Positions 36,183 to 43,772 of a DNA stretch of 64,000 nucleotides are shown one piece after another (the stretch's first letter is position 1; every line of letters starts with the position of its first letter). Source of the stretch: an uncultured Chitinophaga sp. Its GTDB lineage: Bacteria > Bacteroidota > Bacteroidia > Cytophagales > Cyclobacteriaceae. The DNA is taken from positions 434,001-498,000 of the forward strand of contig CABHOK010000003.1 of assembly GCA_902168205.1 (NCBI GenBank). The letters run 5' to 3'. The notes under the pieces were generated by a model. That model saw nothing but the letters and a program-made list of their open reading frames with translations. It made no database searches and was not told the origin of the DNA. The translations under genes and the position numbers were made by a program.

Positions 36183-36208
36183 ATATTTCCCTTTCGTGAG
36201 ATATTTTG

Positions 36209-36597
36209 TGGAGCCGCAGAGAATCGAACTCTGGTCCAGAGAAGATGAACTCGTACCTTCTACATGCTTAGTTGACTTTAATTGTCGAGTGCAGCAAGGC
36301 AGGCAACAGCCAAACTACACCTTAGTTACTAAGTCTTAGCCGCGCTTAGCAACATCGCGCGGAGCAGTTCTGCATTACGACACCGCTAACCAGCACCTGC
36401 AAAACGACAATGCTGAGCGATGATGGCTTTCCCGATCTTATCGGGACGAGGCGTAACTTAGCGAATCGCTAAATTAAGCAGCCATGGCGTAGTTAGACTC
36501 GCCAAGTATGATTCAGGACTATCTTTCAAGGCTCTCATCCTATGAGCCTGCATGCTTACATACGACCTCAAACATCCTGTCAAAACCGGTCGGCCCC
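36209..36597 (-). ncRNA. ssrA: tmRNA (transfer-messenger RNA)
   Basis: A 389-base tmRNA that rescues stalled ribosomes with SmpB. The 5' GGGGCCG (36597 downwards) pairs with 3' CGGCTCC ahead of the CCA end (36211-36209). The T arm GGACCAGAGTTCGATTCTCT is in place. The tag reading frame on the minus strand lies at 36503-36474 (GGC GAG TCT AAC TAC GCC ATG GCT GCT TAA), adding G-E-S-N-Y-A-M-A-A after the charged alanine, ending in the usual protease-recognised Ala-Ala. Pseudoknot-forming GC stems fill the rest. Confidence 0.97.
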
Positions 36598-36696
36598 GGA
36601 TTTTTTGTAAACAGGAAAACATTCAGGTGTTGTGTAACGCTAAAATGTATCTCTTGTTTCAATGAACACTCCGGAAATGTTCCGGCAAAAGGGAGA

Positions 36697-36704
36697 CAAA
36701 TATA
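36697..36704 (-). promoter_or_regulatory. Candidate -7 box upstream of ssrA
   Basis: On the minus strand TATATTTG matches TAnnTTTG, about 100 bases before the mature 5' end. The precursor leader would be removed by RNase P. A CCGGAA-ATG-TTCCGG hairpin lies between (36671-36685). No -33 TTG is seen. Confidence 0.35.
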
Positions 36705-36844
36705 AAACGAAAAAAGTTTCACGCACGAGTCACAGATAAATTCATGTTTCTGTCAACGTAAACACGTGCAGACGTAAACACTTAAACACGTTTCTCCATT
36801 TGTTCATTGCTAATTGTTATTTCAATTTTATCTTGCGCCCTCGC

Positions 36845-37966
36845 ATGGAAAACTTTGTTGTATCGGCACGTAAATATCGCCCTACGGGGTTTGACGAAGT
36901 GGTTGGACAAGAACACATTACCACTACGCTCAAAAATGCTATCGATAACAATAAGCTTGCTCAGGCTCTCTTATTCTGCGGACCTCGCGGTGTGGGTAAA
37001 ACTACCTGCGCACGTATCGTGGCACGCCTGATCAATGGTTTTGAAGAAAGAACAGAAAATAATTCACTCAATATTTTCGAGCTCGATGCTGCTTCCAACA
37101 ACTCTGTGGAAGACATTCGTAACCTGATCGACCAGGTTCGCTACCCGCCTCAGTTCGGAAAATTCAAAGTGTATATTATAGACGAGGTGCACATGCTCTC
37201 GAACGCGGCCTTCAACGCATTTCTGAAGACGCTCGAAGAACCACCTTCGTACGCAATTTTTATTCTGGCGACAACTGAAAAACACAAGGTAATTCCTACC
37301 ATTCTTTCGCGTTGCCAGATCTTTGATTTCAACCGGATACAGATCAGTGATATAGCCAATCACCTTAAAAAGATTGCGCAGCACGAAGGTATACCAACGG
37401 AAGACGAAGCACTTCACCTGATCAGTCAGAAAGCAGACGGTGCATTACGCGATGCACTCTCCATTTTTGACTTGATGGTAACATACTCCTCCGGTAAGGG
37501 AGTAATGTTCAAGAATGTGTTGAGCAACCTGCACATCCTGGATTATGATTATTATTTCCAGGTGATCGATGCATTGCTGTCGCAGAATCATACACAGCCT
37601 TTGCTGTTACTCGATGAAATTTTACGCAAAGGTTTTGACGGTCATAATTTTATTGTTGGCTTGAGCGAACATCTTCGTAACCTGCTGGTATCACAAGATG
37701 CCCGCACGGTACAATTGATGGAAGTGCCCGACAGCGTTAAAAAGAAATATGTACAGCAAGCACAGGCTTGTCCGCCTTCGTTGTTACTAACGTGGCTCAA
37801 CATTGCCAACCAGTGTGATATCAATTACAAGGGAAGCAAGAATCAACGCCTTTCCGTAGAATTGGCGTTGATGAAGATGGCACATGTGGGTAGTCTATTG
37901 AAGGCCGATCAACTTGCCCTGAACGGACTTGCTGAACAGGCAGGCTTAAAAAAAAAATTAGTGTAG
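36845..37966 (+). CDS. dnaX: DNA polymerase III gamma/tau, zero-frame (gamma-like) product
   Basis: Clamp-loader ATPase. The ATG at 36845 gives MENFVVSARKYRPTGFDEVV, and 373 residues follow before a TAG. Walker A is GPRGVGKTTCAR, the DEAD-box-type Walker B is IIDEVHMLSNAAFNAFLKTL, and sensor 1 LATTEKHKVIPTILSR carries the SRC arginine finger. The four-Cys zinc module that normally follows Walker A is absent (ARLINGFEERTENNSLNIFE). The frame closes at LKKKLV right after a run of ten A (37948-37957), while the tau tail continues in the -1 frame. The short protein would therefore be gamma-like. Confidence 0.9.
   Translation: MENFVVSARKYRPTGFDEVVGQEHITTTLKNAIDNNKLAQALLFCGPRGVGKTTCARIVARLINGFEERTENNSLNIFELDAASNNSVEDIRNLIDQVRYPPQFGKFKVYIIDEVHMLSNAAFNAFLKTLEEPPSYAIFILATTEKHKVIPTILSRCQIFDFNRIQISDIANHLKKIAQHEGIPTEDEALHLISQKADGALRDALSIFDLMVTYSSGKGVMFKNVLSNLHILDYDYYFQVIDALLSQNHTQPLLLLDEILRKGFDGHNFIVGLSEHLRNLLVSQDARTVQLMEVPDSVKKKYVQQAQACPPSLLLTWLNIANQCDINYKGSKNQRLSVELALMKMAHVGSLLKADQLALNGLAEQAGLKKKLV
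37948..37957 (+). promoter_or_regulatory. Candidate programmed frameshift / transcriptional slippage site in dnaX
   Basis: Ten consecutive A inside TTA AAA AAA AAA TTA. The zero frame ends three codons later (TTA GTG TAG), and the -1 frame reads straight into the tau tail. Thermus dnaX makes gamma and tau by RNA-polymerase slippage on a similar A run, and E. coli by -1 ribosomal shift on A AAA AAG. No clear stimulatory hairpin or Shine-Dalgarno-like sequence flanks it here, which favours slippage. Confidence 0.7.
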
Positions 37967-38661
37967 AGTCTGAAGATGAAGTAGAGCAGGTGGAAGAAAC
38001 AACGCCTGTAGGGTCTACGTCATCTCCTGCATCAGCGCCAGCGGCTACAGCTACTCCAACCGTTGTATCAACACCAACGGCTGCTCCGTCAACAACTTCC
38101 TCAACTCTACCGACAAAACCTGTAGCGGAAGCTCCTTCAGAAAATATACAAGAAACTCCTGCGGGCCTCTCGATGAAGCCAAACTTTGCAGAGAAATCAA
38201 AATTCAAGGATGCTCCTAAAACAACGGTTAAGCTAACAGATCTTTTAAAAGTTGAACCGAAAAAAGAGCAGACTGCGACACAGGTAAAAGTTGAACAGGA
38301 CGAACCGTTTACCCCGGAGCAACTGCGTGCTGTGTGGGAAGAATTTGCCGAGTCGCGCAAAAAATTTCAGGCGGAGTATCACTTGCTCACACAACCGTAT
38401 GATCTGAAAGAAAACGTAGTAACGGTGCATCTTCATAATACCGTGCAGGAGATGATGCTAAACGGTTTGCGTATCGAGCTATCTACATTCGTTCGTGATA
38501 AACTGAAAAATAATTCCATCCAGATTTTTGGTGAGATGCGCATTATCGAAGATACGCGGAAAGTAATGTATACTCCACGCGAAAAATTCGAATACCTGAT
38601 GGAGAAAAATCCGGCTCTCAAAGAATTGAAAGACCGCCTCGGCCTCGATACGGATTATTAA
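37957..38661 (+). CDS. dnaX: dnaX tau C-terminal region in the -1 frame (234 residues)
   Basis: This frame opens directly at the A10 run with ISVESEDEVEQVEETTPVG and has no start codon of its own that would make sense. It begins with a Ser/Pro/Thr/Ala-rich linker (about residues 15-70), then a folded tau tail (FTPEQLRAVWEEFAESRKKF, ENVVTVHLHNTVQEMMLN, YLMEKNPALKELKDRLGLD) typical of Bacteroidota DnaX, which binds the polymerase and helicase. Joined by a -1 shift or by one extra A in the transcript, it gives a 605-residue tau from 36845 to 38661, the normal length. A homopolymer sequencing error is the alternative. Confidence 0.85.
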   Translation: MSVESEDEVEQVEETTPVGSTSSPASAPAATATPTVVSTPTAAPSTTSSTLPTKPVAEAPSENIQETPAGLSMKPNFAEKSKFKDAPKTTVKLTDLLKVEPKKEQTATQVKVEQDEPFTPEQLRAVWEEFAESRKKFQAEYHLLTQPYDLKENVVTVHLHNTVQEMMLNGLRIELSTFVRDKLKNNSIQIFGEMRIIEDTRKVMYTPREKFEYLMEKNPALKELKDRLGLDTDY

Positions 38662-38688
38662 TCCCGCTGAGAATCAATCGCTATATAT

Positions 38689-39945
38689 CTATTTGCTGTT
38701 CTTCTGGAAGAAATCTTCATAGGTCAGTACATCTCTGCTCTGAAGTTTACTCTTGAGTATACCCAGGTGGAACAATAATGCCAATGCCGTTAGCAGAAAG
38801 ATCACCAGGTAGCCTGTGCTCAGAAATATATAGTTATAGTTGAAAGTCGTGTTGTAGGCCAGTATATCATATCCGAAAATAACAACACCGGTAAGTATAC
38901 TGCCCATCAGGAACCACGACCCGACATGCTCCGCGAGCAATGCACGAATAATAAGATAGCCGCCATATAAAATAACAACCCCCGCCACGGCCAGGTATAG
39001 CGACAGCCATTGCGAGAACATAACAACAGGTGTGAGCAAGGTATAGATTACAAACAGAGCGTTCAATGTTACAATGATATAGGTGAGCGCTGCATGACTT
39101 AACCGATCAAGCAGGTGGTGTAGGAAAAGTATAGCCCACATCACTGCGAAATATAGGGTCAGGTATTCTGTCTTGACAAGAAACTGCCAGTCTATATCTG
39201 GGAAGAATACCACCACCGGGTATAGGTTTGAGAATAAACATCGTACAGCCCACGTGAGACTAAGCAACGCGAAGTATAGAATTACTCTTTTCTTTTTTAC
39301 GAAGAATATAGTCAGGAATGTTATACCGGCCAGGAAGAGGATGATCGCTTCAATAACGTTGATCGTTACCGACCGTGAAAGATGTTTTGTTATACCTTCC
39401 GCAGAGCCCAGCAGGATTGGAGTTTTGCTTCCACCTTTGTGATGATGAAAGTTTGCAATCTGTAGTACTATTACTAATGTATCTCCCGCGTGCGGGAACG
39501 TAACGGTTTGATGGACCCATTTCGGTTCCGTTGTCTCAATCGTACTACCAACAACACCAGATGATGCCACCTTCAATCCATTTATCCAAAGTATATAGCT
39601 GTTATAGAGTTGCGGAATTTCGAGTCCTAATTTTTGAACGGAATCCGGTAATAAAACTTTCAGCACATACGTGCCATACTCAACGCGTTGTTTGTCTTCA
39701 GAACCTTCATTCCAGATGGCGGGAAAGAATTGCGTTATACCGCGAAGCGTATCAACCTGCTCCGGTTGCAACAGTTGTGCTTCATGAAAAGTCCAATACC
39801 CTGAAAGCGGTAAACGTTTTTGAAAATTCCAGTGGCGTGCGTCCAGTGTACCAGACTCAGCACGAAAAGAAGATTGTGATACACCGACCTTTACAAGACC
39901 GATAACGAGTACCAACGCAAAGACAACACGATTAGCCCACACCAT
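38689..39945 (-). CDS. 7TMR-DISM sensor membrane protein without output domain
   Basis: A 418-residue membrane receptor of the 7TM-DISM class. A signal peptide (VFALVLVIGLVKVGVSQ) precedes an extracellular sugar-binding-like beta domain of the DISM type (LSGYWTFHEAQLLQPEQ, YGTYVLKVLLPDSVQKLGL, SYILWINGLKVASSGVVG). Seven helices follow (about residues 200-400). The chain ends shortly after the last one (LHLGILKSKLQSRDVLTYED), whereas family members usually continue with a histidine kinase, guanylate cyclase or LytTR domain. A partner output protein may be encoded elsewhere. Convergent with dnaX. Confidence 0.88.
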   Translation of the reverse strand: MVWANRVVFALVLVIGLVKVGVSQSSFRAESGTLDARHWNFQKRLPLSGYWTFHEAQLLQPEQVDTLRGITQFFPAIWNEGSEDKQRVEYGTYVLKVLLPDSVQKLGLEIPQLYNSYILWINGLKVASSGVVGSTIETTEPKWVHQTVTFPHAGDTLVIVLQIANFHHHKGGSKTPILLGSAEGITKHLSRSVTINVIEAIILFLAGITFLTIFFVKKKRVILYFALLSLTWAVRCLFSNLYPVVVFFPDIDWQFLVKTEYLTLYFAVMWAILFLHHLLDRLSHAALTYIIVTLNALFVIYTLLTPVVMFSQWLSLYLAVAGVVILYGGYLIIRALLAEHVGSWFLMGSILTGVVIFGYDILAYNTTFNYNYIFLSTGYLVIFLLTALALLFHLGILKSKLQSRDVLTYEDFFQKNSK

Positions 39946-40047
39946 ATATTGTGTCCAGACAGATTTAGTAAATAATAAATAAAGTGGAGCGACAAAAGAC
40001 TGGAATTAGTCCTTTGCATACGTTGGTTTAATCAAAGCAAATGTATC

Positions 40048-40125
40048 TAAAGAATCTCTACGATTCTTTAAAATGGATATAAATAATTACCACGCAGTGT
40101 AGTGAGGTTCTGCCTTGGTAATTAT
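40048..40125 (-). terminator. Two hairpins downstream of the DUF3037/HipA-like operon
   Basis: ATAATTACC (40083-40091) pairs with GGTAATTAT (40117-40125), and TAAAGAATC (40048-40056) pairs with GATTCTTTA (40062-40070) around a 5-base loop. They lie 70-150 bases beyond the DUF3037 stop on the minus strand. The second has the tighter loop and is the better terminator candidate, although the T tract is short. Confidence 0.45.
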
Positions 40126-40196
40126 ACGTTTAAACGCGCAACATGAGCGAAAAATTTCAACGTGCTGATTAAAAAGTTTATATTCTGCTTTTCTGC

Positions 40197-40580
40197 CTAT
40201 AAAACGAGTTCTGTATACAAGCGCGTTAACATTTCAGAAGCATCATGACACAAGCCTGGATGTACTTTTGAAGTTTGCACAATCGTGCTGCGCGTTGCGG
40301 TAAGCCATCGGAAACGTTCGGCCATCCCTAATTTACCAATAGGCCCCCCCTGCGGACCACCCGCACAGATGCGTTCAAACGAACGGATATATTCCTTCAA
40401 TTCATCAAGATCAAGTGTGTTACAAAAAGCCTGGATGCGTTCTTCGTTCAGTGTTATAGCGGTCTGCAAAAACTTTTGTTTTGAACAAAACAGAATAACA
40501 CCCACGTTGAGAAACTCTTCGCGCTCAACCCTGGGCACTACCCGGATAACAGCATATTCAAATAAGTGATTCTCTTGCAT
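40197..40580 (-). CDS. DUF3037 domain-containing protein
   Basis: A 127-residue protein starting MQENHLFEYAVIRVVPRVER. EEFLNVGVILFCSKQKFL and ERICAGGPQGGPIGKLGMAE match the DUF3037 family, found across bacteria beside a HipA-like kinase. The frame is open upstream to 40697, but ATG 40580 gives the family start and a 23-base overlap with the kinase gene, which is normal for this pair. Function unknown; probably forms a complex with, or is a substrate of, the kinase. Confidence 0.9.
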   Translation of the reverse strand: MQENHLFEYAVIRVVPRVEREEFLNVGVILFCSKQKFLQTAITLNEERIQAFCNTLDLDELKEYIRSFERICAGGPQGGPIGKLGMAERFRWLTATRSTIVQTSKVHPGLCHDASEMLTRLYTELVL

Positions 40581-41352
40581 ACTGTGCTTCTTTAACAAAA
40601 AAATCAGAGTTGGTAATTCTTCTCTCCAGGAATTTAATATAGGCTTCGCGATGTTGACCGATACTTTCAAAAGCAGGTTCATCCGTAAGCCATTCATCCG
40701 GTATCAATGAGACAATCGCGCGGATGCGTTCGGATGTAAGTATAGCACGAAATGCTTCGTCAACATTTGTAAGTTCTGAAGCCTGTGCCAGCAGTACATG
40801 GTCTTTAATGTTTGGGAAAGATCGCTGTGGTTTGTCCCAATCATTCCAGGAGTGATGGAAATATAGTGCAGCACCATGATCGATCAGCCACAATTCTTTA
40901 TGCCACCAAAGCATGTTGGTGTTGCGGGCTGTGCGATCTACATTCAGTAAAAAACTATCAAGCCACACGATCTGTGAAGCGAGTTGAGCATCAACTTTTG
41001 TTACCAGCGGATCAAATGAAATAGAGCCCGACAAATAATGCAGTCCGAGATTGAGTCCAACGCTGGCCTTTAGTAGATCCTGTATCTCTTCATCACCTTC
41101 AATCCGTCCGAAGGCGCTGTCGAGATGAGCAAATACAATTTCAGGAACTTTCAGTCCGAGTGCGCGTGCTACTTCGCCACCAATCAATTCAGCGATCAAC
41201 GCCTTGCGGCCTTGTCCTGCGCCACGAAACTTCAGTACATATAAAAACTGATCGTCCGCCTCAGCAATGGCCGGCATCGATCCTCCTTCACGCAGCGGTG
41301 TAACGTAACGCGTTACGTTAACAGATCGGAGTTGAGGAATACTGTGCGTCAT
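40558..41352 (-). CDS. HipA-like family kinase paired with DUF3037
   Basis: A 264-residue protein related to the kinase fold of HipA. The conserved start is TRYVTPLREGGSMPAIAEAD followed by FLYVLKFRGAGQGRKALIAE, the glycine-rich ATP segment and a Lys. The catalytic region SFLLNVDRTARNTNMLWWH carries the Asp and Asn pair, and LWLIDHGAAL the metal-binding Asp. It lacks the N-subdomain 1 of real HipA and has no HipB antitoxin next to it, so calling it a toxin would be unsafe. ATG 41352 is chosen over an in-frame start 72 bases upstream from family alignment. Confidence 0.88.
   Translation of the reverse strand: MTHSIPQLRSVNVTRYVTPLREGGSMPAIAEADDQFLYVLKFRGAGQGRKALIAELIGGEVARALGLKVPEIVFAHLDSAFGRIEGDEEIQDLLKASVGLNLGLHYLSGSISFDPLVTKVDAQLASQIVWLDSFLLNVDRTARNTNMLWWHKELWLIDHGAALYFHHSWNDWDKPQRSFPNIKDHVLLAQASELTNVDEAFRAILTSERIRAIVSLIPDEWLTDEPAFESIGQHREAYIKFLERRITNSDFFVKEAQYARESLI
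41301..41320. promoter_or_regulatory. 20-bp perfect palindrome inside the start of the HipA-like gene
   Basis: TAACGTAACGCGTTACGTTA is perfectly self-complementary and begins about 32 bases downstream of the kinase ATG, where it encodes Val-Asn-Val-Thr-Arg-Tyr-Val. The codons fit the conserved TRYVTP sequence, so it may be partly chance, but such length is unusual in coding DNA and could be an autoregulatory operator. Confidence 0.5.
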
Positions 41353-41451
41353 ATAAAAAGTGAGGTTCGAAAATAAATATAAATTATGACCGCTGATAAT
41401 TTTCGTCTCTAAATGTATAGTCATCTGGCCTGACTATATATAGATCAGTAA

Positions 41452-42582
41452 TTAGCCAATGGCTTCAAACAGCCGCTCCACATCCTGTTCGTCATTATAC
41501 AGGTGCGGGGCCACGCGTATCTTTTCTCCGCGGAAGCTTACATATACTTTATGATCAGCCATGCGCTTGCTTAATGCCGGTATCTGTTCGAATGGAAAAG
41601 ATATACCGATCAGATGATTTGCGCGCATCGAAGCAGGCGGAACTCTCAATCCTTTTTGCAGCGCTTTGCTTTCTATTTTTTTGGTTAATACGGTTAGTGT
41701 TTCCTGTATATTCTCAACACCCCAATCCAGAATTTGGGTAAGGGCAGCAATGGCCATGGCTATATTGTTGAAGTTAGGGAACTCGCCGGCATCAAATCTT
41801 CGTGCACCGGTTTTGTATTCGTCCTGGTAATCGACCAGTCTCGTAAAGTTCTCGCTGTCTTTTTTGTTGAGCCACGAATGTTCCAACGGTTTGCCCGATC
41901 GACAATACTCCGGTGCAGCGTATAGATATCCTAATCCATAAGGTCCCATCAGCCATTTATATCCAACGGTAACGAGGAAGTCGGGTTGTATCTTTTGAAT
42001 GTTCAGCGGATATGCGCCTAATGACTGACTCGCATCGATAACCAGTTTTGCATTCACTGCCTTGGTGCGTTTGCCGATAACTTCAAGATCGATGAGACTG
42101 CCATCGGTCCAATGGCAATTAGGTATAGCAACGAGCCCGGTATCAACGGTAATGTGTTTAAGAATAGCGTCTGTCCACGATTCGTCATCACGTTTTGTTA
42201 CGGTAATGATTTTTGATTTCGTTTCATGCGCCAGTTCACGCCATGCATATACATTGGATGGATATTGCTGATCGAGTAACACAATATTCTGATCAGCACG
42301 CAACGCTATATTTTTTGCGGCTACAGCAATACCATAACTCACAGAGGGTATCAGCGCAATACTATCTTTATCAGCTTGTATAATCCGGGCGAAAAGACTT
42401 CGCAGTGTTTCACCGGGAGTAAACCAGTCGTCAGTAACAATCTCCCAGGGGTGCGAACGTTTTTGCAGGGCTTCAATACCCGCTTCATTGGCACGCTTCA
42501 ACAACGGTGACATATTTGCACAGTTTAGAAACGTGATATCGGGTGGTATGCTGAATAATGATTTCTGATTCTGTAGGATCAT
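41452..42582 (-). CDS. Class V aminotransferase family PLP enzyme
   Basis: A 376-residue PLP-dependent enzyme of the class V fold (NifS, selenocysteine lyase and kynureninase-like group). The start is ILQNQKSLFSIPPDITFLNC. VIDASQSLGAYPLNIQKIQP holds the Asp that contacts the PLP ring, and LVTVGYKWLMGPYGLGYLYA the Schiff-base Lys. FNNIAMAIAALTQILDWG is the usual later helix. It lacks the cysteine loop of desulfurases, so its substrate is unclear. A TTG start 30 bases upstream would overlap the -7 box, so ATG 42582 is preferred. Confidence 0.9.
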   Translation of the reverse strand: MILQNQKSLFSIPPDITFLNCANMSPLLKRANEAGIEALQKRSHPWEIVTDDWFTPGETLRSLFARIIQADKDSIALIPSVSYGIAVAAKNIALRADQNIVLLDQQYPSNVYAWRELAHETKSKIITVTKRDDESWTDAILKHITVDTGLVAIPNCHWTDGSLIDLEVIGKRTKAVNAKLVIDASQSLGAYPLNIQKIQPDFLVTVGYKWLMGPYGLGYLYAAPEYCRSGKPLEHSWLNKKDSENFTRLVDYQDEYKTGARRFDAGEFPNFNNIAMAIAALTQILDWGVENIQETLTVLTKKIESKALQKGLRVPPASMRANHLIGISFPFEQIPALSKRMADHKVYVSFRGEKIRVAPHLYNDEQDVERLFEAIG

Positions 42583-42609
42583 AGTGATATGAAAGCTTGG
42601 GCTATCCAC

Positions 42610-42617
42610 CAAAGCTA
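42610..42617 (-). promoter_or_regulatory. -7 box of the class V aminotransferase gene
   Basis: On the minus strand TAGCTTTG matches TAnnTTTG and ends 27 bases before the chosen ATG (42582), giving a short leader. It conflicts with the longer TTG-started reading frame. Confidence 0.5.
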
Positions 42618-42740
42618 ATCATAGTTGATAACGAATCATAACCACCGTTGTAAAGTGTAGGTGATTAATGCAAGATGTGTTACGGCAGGATTTTTCTGCT
42701 GATCTATATATACTACTGAAAGCTTACAGCATATTTTTTG

Positions 42741-42926
42741 TTAAGAATGGCGTGCGCTGATCCAGTTAAACTTTGCGAACAGTCTTTGCAGGAAAATGGA
42801 GAAGCTGTTGGTTGTTGTCTTTTGTTTCTCTGCTGCGTTGAACGCTTCGCCTGTTAAGCGCGGATCGCTTAATCCGGCCATGGTATACAGAGACGTTTTT
42901 CGTATAAGATTATCGCGAGTTGTCAT
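42741..42926 (-). CDS. Small hypothetical protein, 61 residues
   Basis: Not recognised. The frame starts TTRDNLIRKTSLYTMAGLSD and ends NWISARHS, basic, with no signal or membrane segment. An A-rich stretch (ACACGAACAACA) precedes the ATG, as common for translated Bacteroidota genes. It is short and isolated, so it may be spurious. No -7 box was found. Confidence 0.35.
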   Translation of the reverse strand: MTTRDNLIRKTSLYTMAGLSDPRLTGEAFNAAEKQKTTTNSFSIFLQRLFAKFNWISARHS

Positions 42927-43148
42927 TGTTGTTCGTGTTAAATTAAGAAGCGTATAACAGCGTTACACTCCGTTTGATCTTGAATTCTGCCGCAAGTTTA
43001 CGCGAACAAACAACAACAGGACGGTTTATGTAATGAATACTGCATTTGAGACTTCTGCAATCCGTTTAAAGGAGACATGACTGCAAACGTATGTGTAGCT
43101 TTGACTATAACAAATGCAGGTTTACAACGTATGGTGTAGGTAACAACA

Positions 43149-43649
43149 CTATTGCCGTGTAAGCGTGTCAAGTGTTTTCAGTAAAGTTGGTATTCTATAG
43201 GCACCGTGCATGGAACGTATATAGGTACAGGCTGTCTCAAGCGGTATACCAAGCGTTGTTATATAGAGCGGTCGTTGACTATCGCCACGGTATACTTCAC
43301 CCTTATGAAGAGTATTATTCGCGAAGTTAGTTTTGGCAACACCTATTACGGGAATCTCTCTGTCCAAAGCTTCATATAGATATCCGCCCAATCCATGCTT
43401 GCCGGTATCATCTAGCAGAACATAGCCGTCAATGATGATTGCCTCTGTATTTTGCAGGGTGGTCTTCTTCAGAATACTAAGAATGCACGGAAGCTCGCGT
43501 TTGTAAAACGCACCGGGTTGATACTCTTCTACACGATCAAGCTCCTCCGTTAGTACATTTGCGGGGTGCTCGTCTGTCCAGTTGGGGAAGCGGATACAGA
43601 CTGTTTTAGCTTTATTGTTTTGATAGTACGTATCGAGTGCCAATATCAT
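43149..43649 (-). CDS. Endonuclease V-like protein
   Basis: A 166-residue protein resembling the compact Bacteroidota version of endonuclease V, which nicks DNA 3' to deaminated bases (inosine). The catalytic acidic residues fit: Asp in ILALDTYYQNNKAK, Glu in YKRELPCILSILKK, and Asp in IIIDGYVLLDDTGKHGLGGY. It is shorter than E. coli Nfi (223 residues). It is divergent from the ChlI-ChlD gene and monocistronic. Confidence 0.85.
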   Translation of the reverse strand: MILALDTYYQNNKAKTVCIRFPNWTDEHPANVLTEELDRVEEYQPGAFYKRELPCILSILKKTTLQNTEAIIIDGYVLLDDTGKHGLGGYLYEALDREIPVIGVAKTNFANNTLHKGEVYRGDSQRPLYITTLGIPLETACTYIRSMHGAYRIPTLLKTLDTLTRQ

Positions 43650-43772
43650 GTTTACCTGCTGATCTTTCGGAAAGTATATATGCGGAAGTGGTATCGTTTA
43701 TTGATGCGATTTTCATTTTTTACAAAATTACTTCACATTTGTTCTCTGTCGGTAACAAACATAACGAATCCT

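Noticed and set aside
36209-36597. tmRNA 3' end as an attachment site with a flanking repeat
   Set aside because: No second copy of the T-arm/acceptor sequence and no integrase gene were found inside the window, so no att pair can be claimed.
36800-36844. Longer dnaX N-terminus (MFIANCYFNFILRPR)
   Set aside because: Starting at 36845 gives the universal DnaX N-terminus. The extension is unlike the family.
37990-38661. The dnaX tail as an independent gene
   Set aside because: It would start with GTG in a low-complexity linker, while the frame is open back to the A run and the protein tail is the standard tau region of DnaX.
40558-41352. Calling the HipA-like protein a persister toxin
   Set aside because: No HipB antitoxin and no N-subdomain 1. 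The DUF3037 pairing marks a separate subfamily.
43566-43772. Extended N-terminus of the ChlI-ChlD protein
   Set aside because: The stretch overlaps the start of the divergent endonuclease V-like gene and is Phe/Cys-rich. The AAA+ domain begins normally at 43773.
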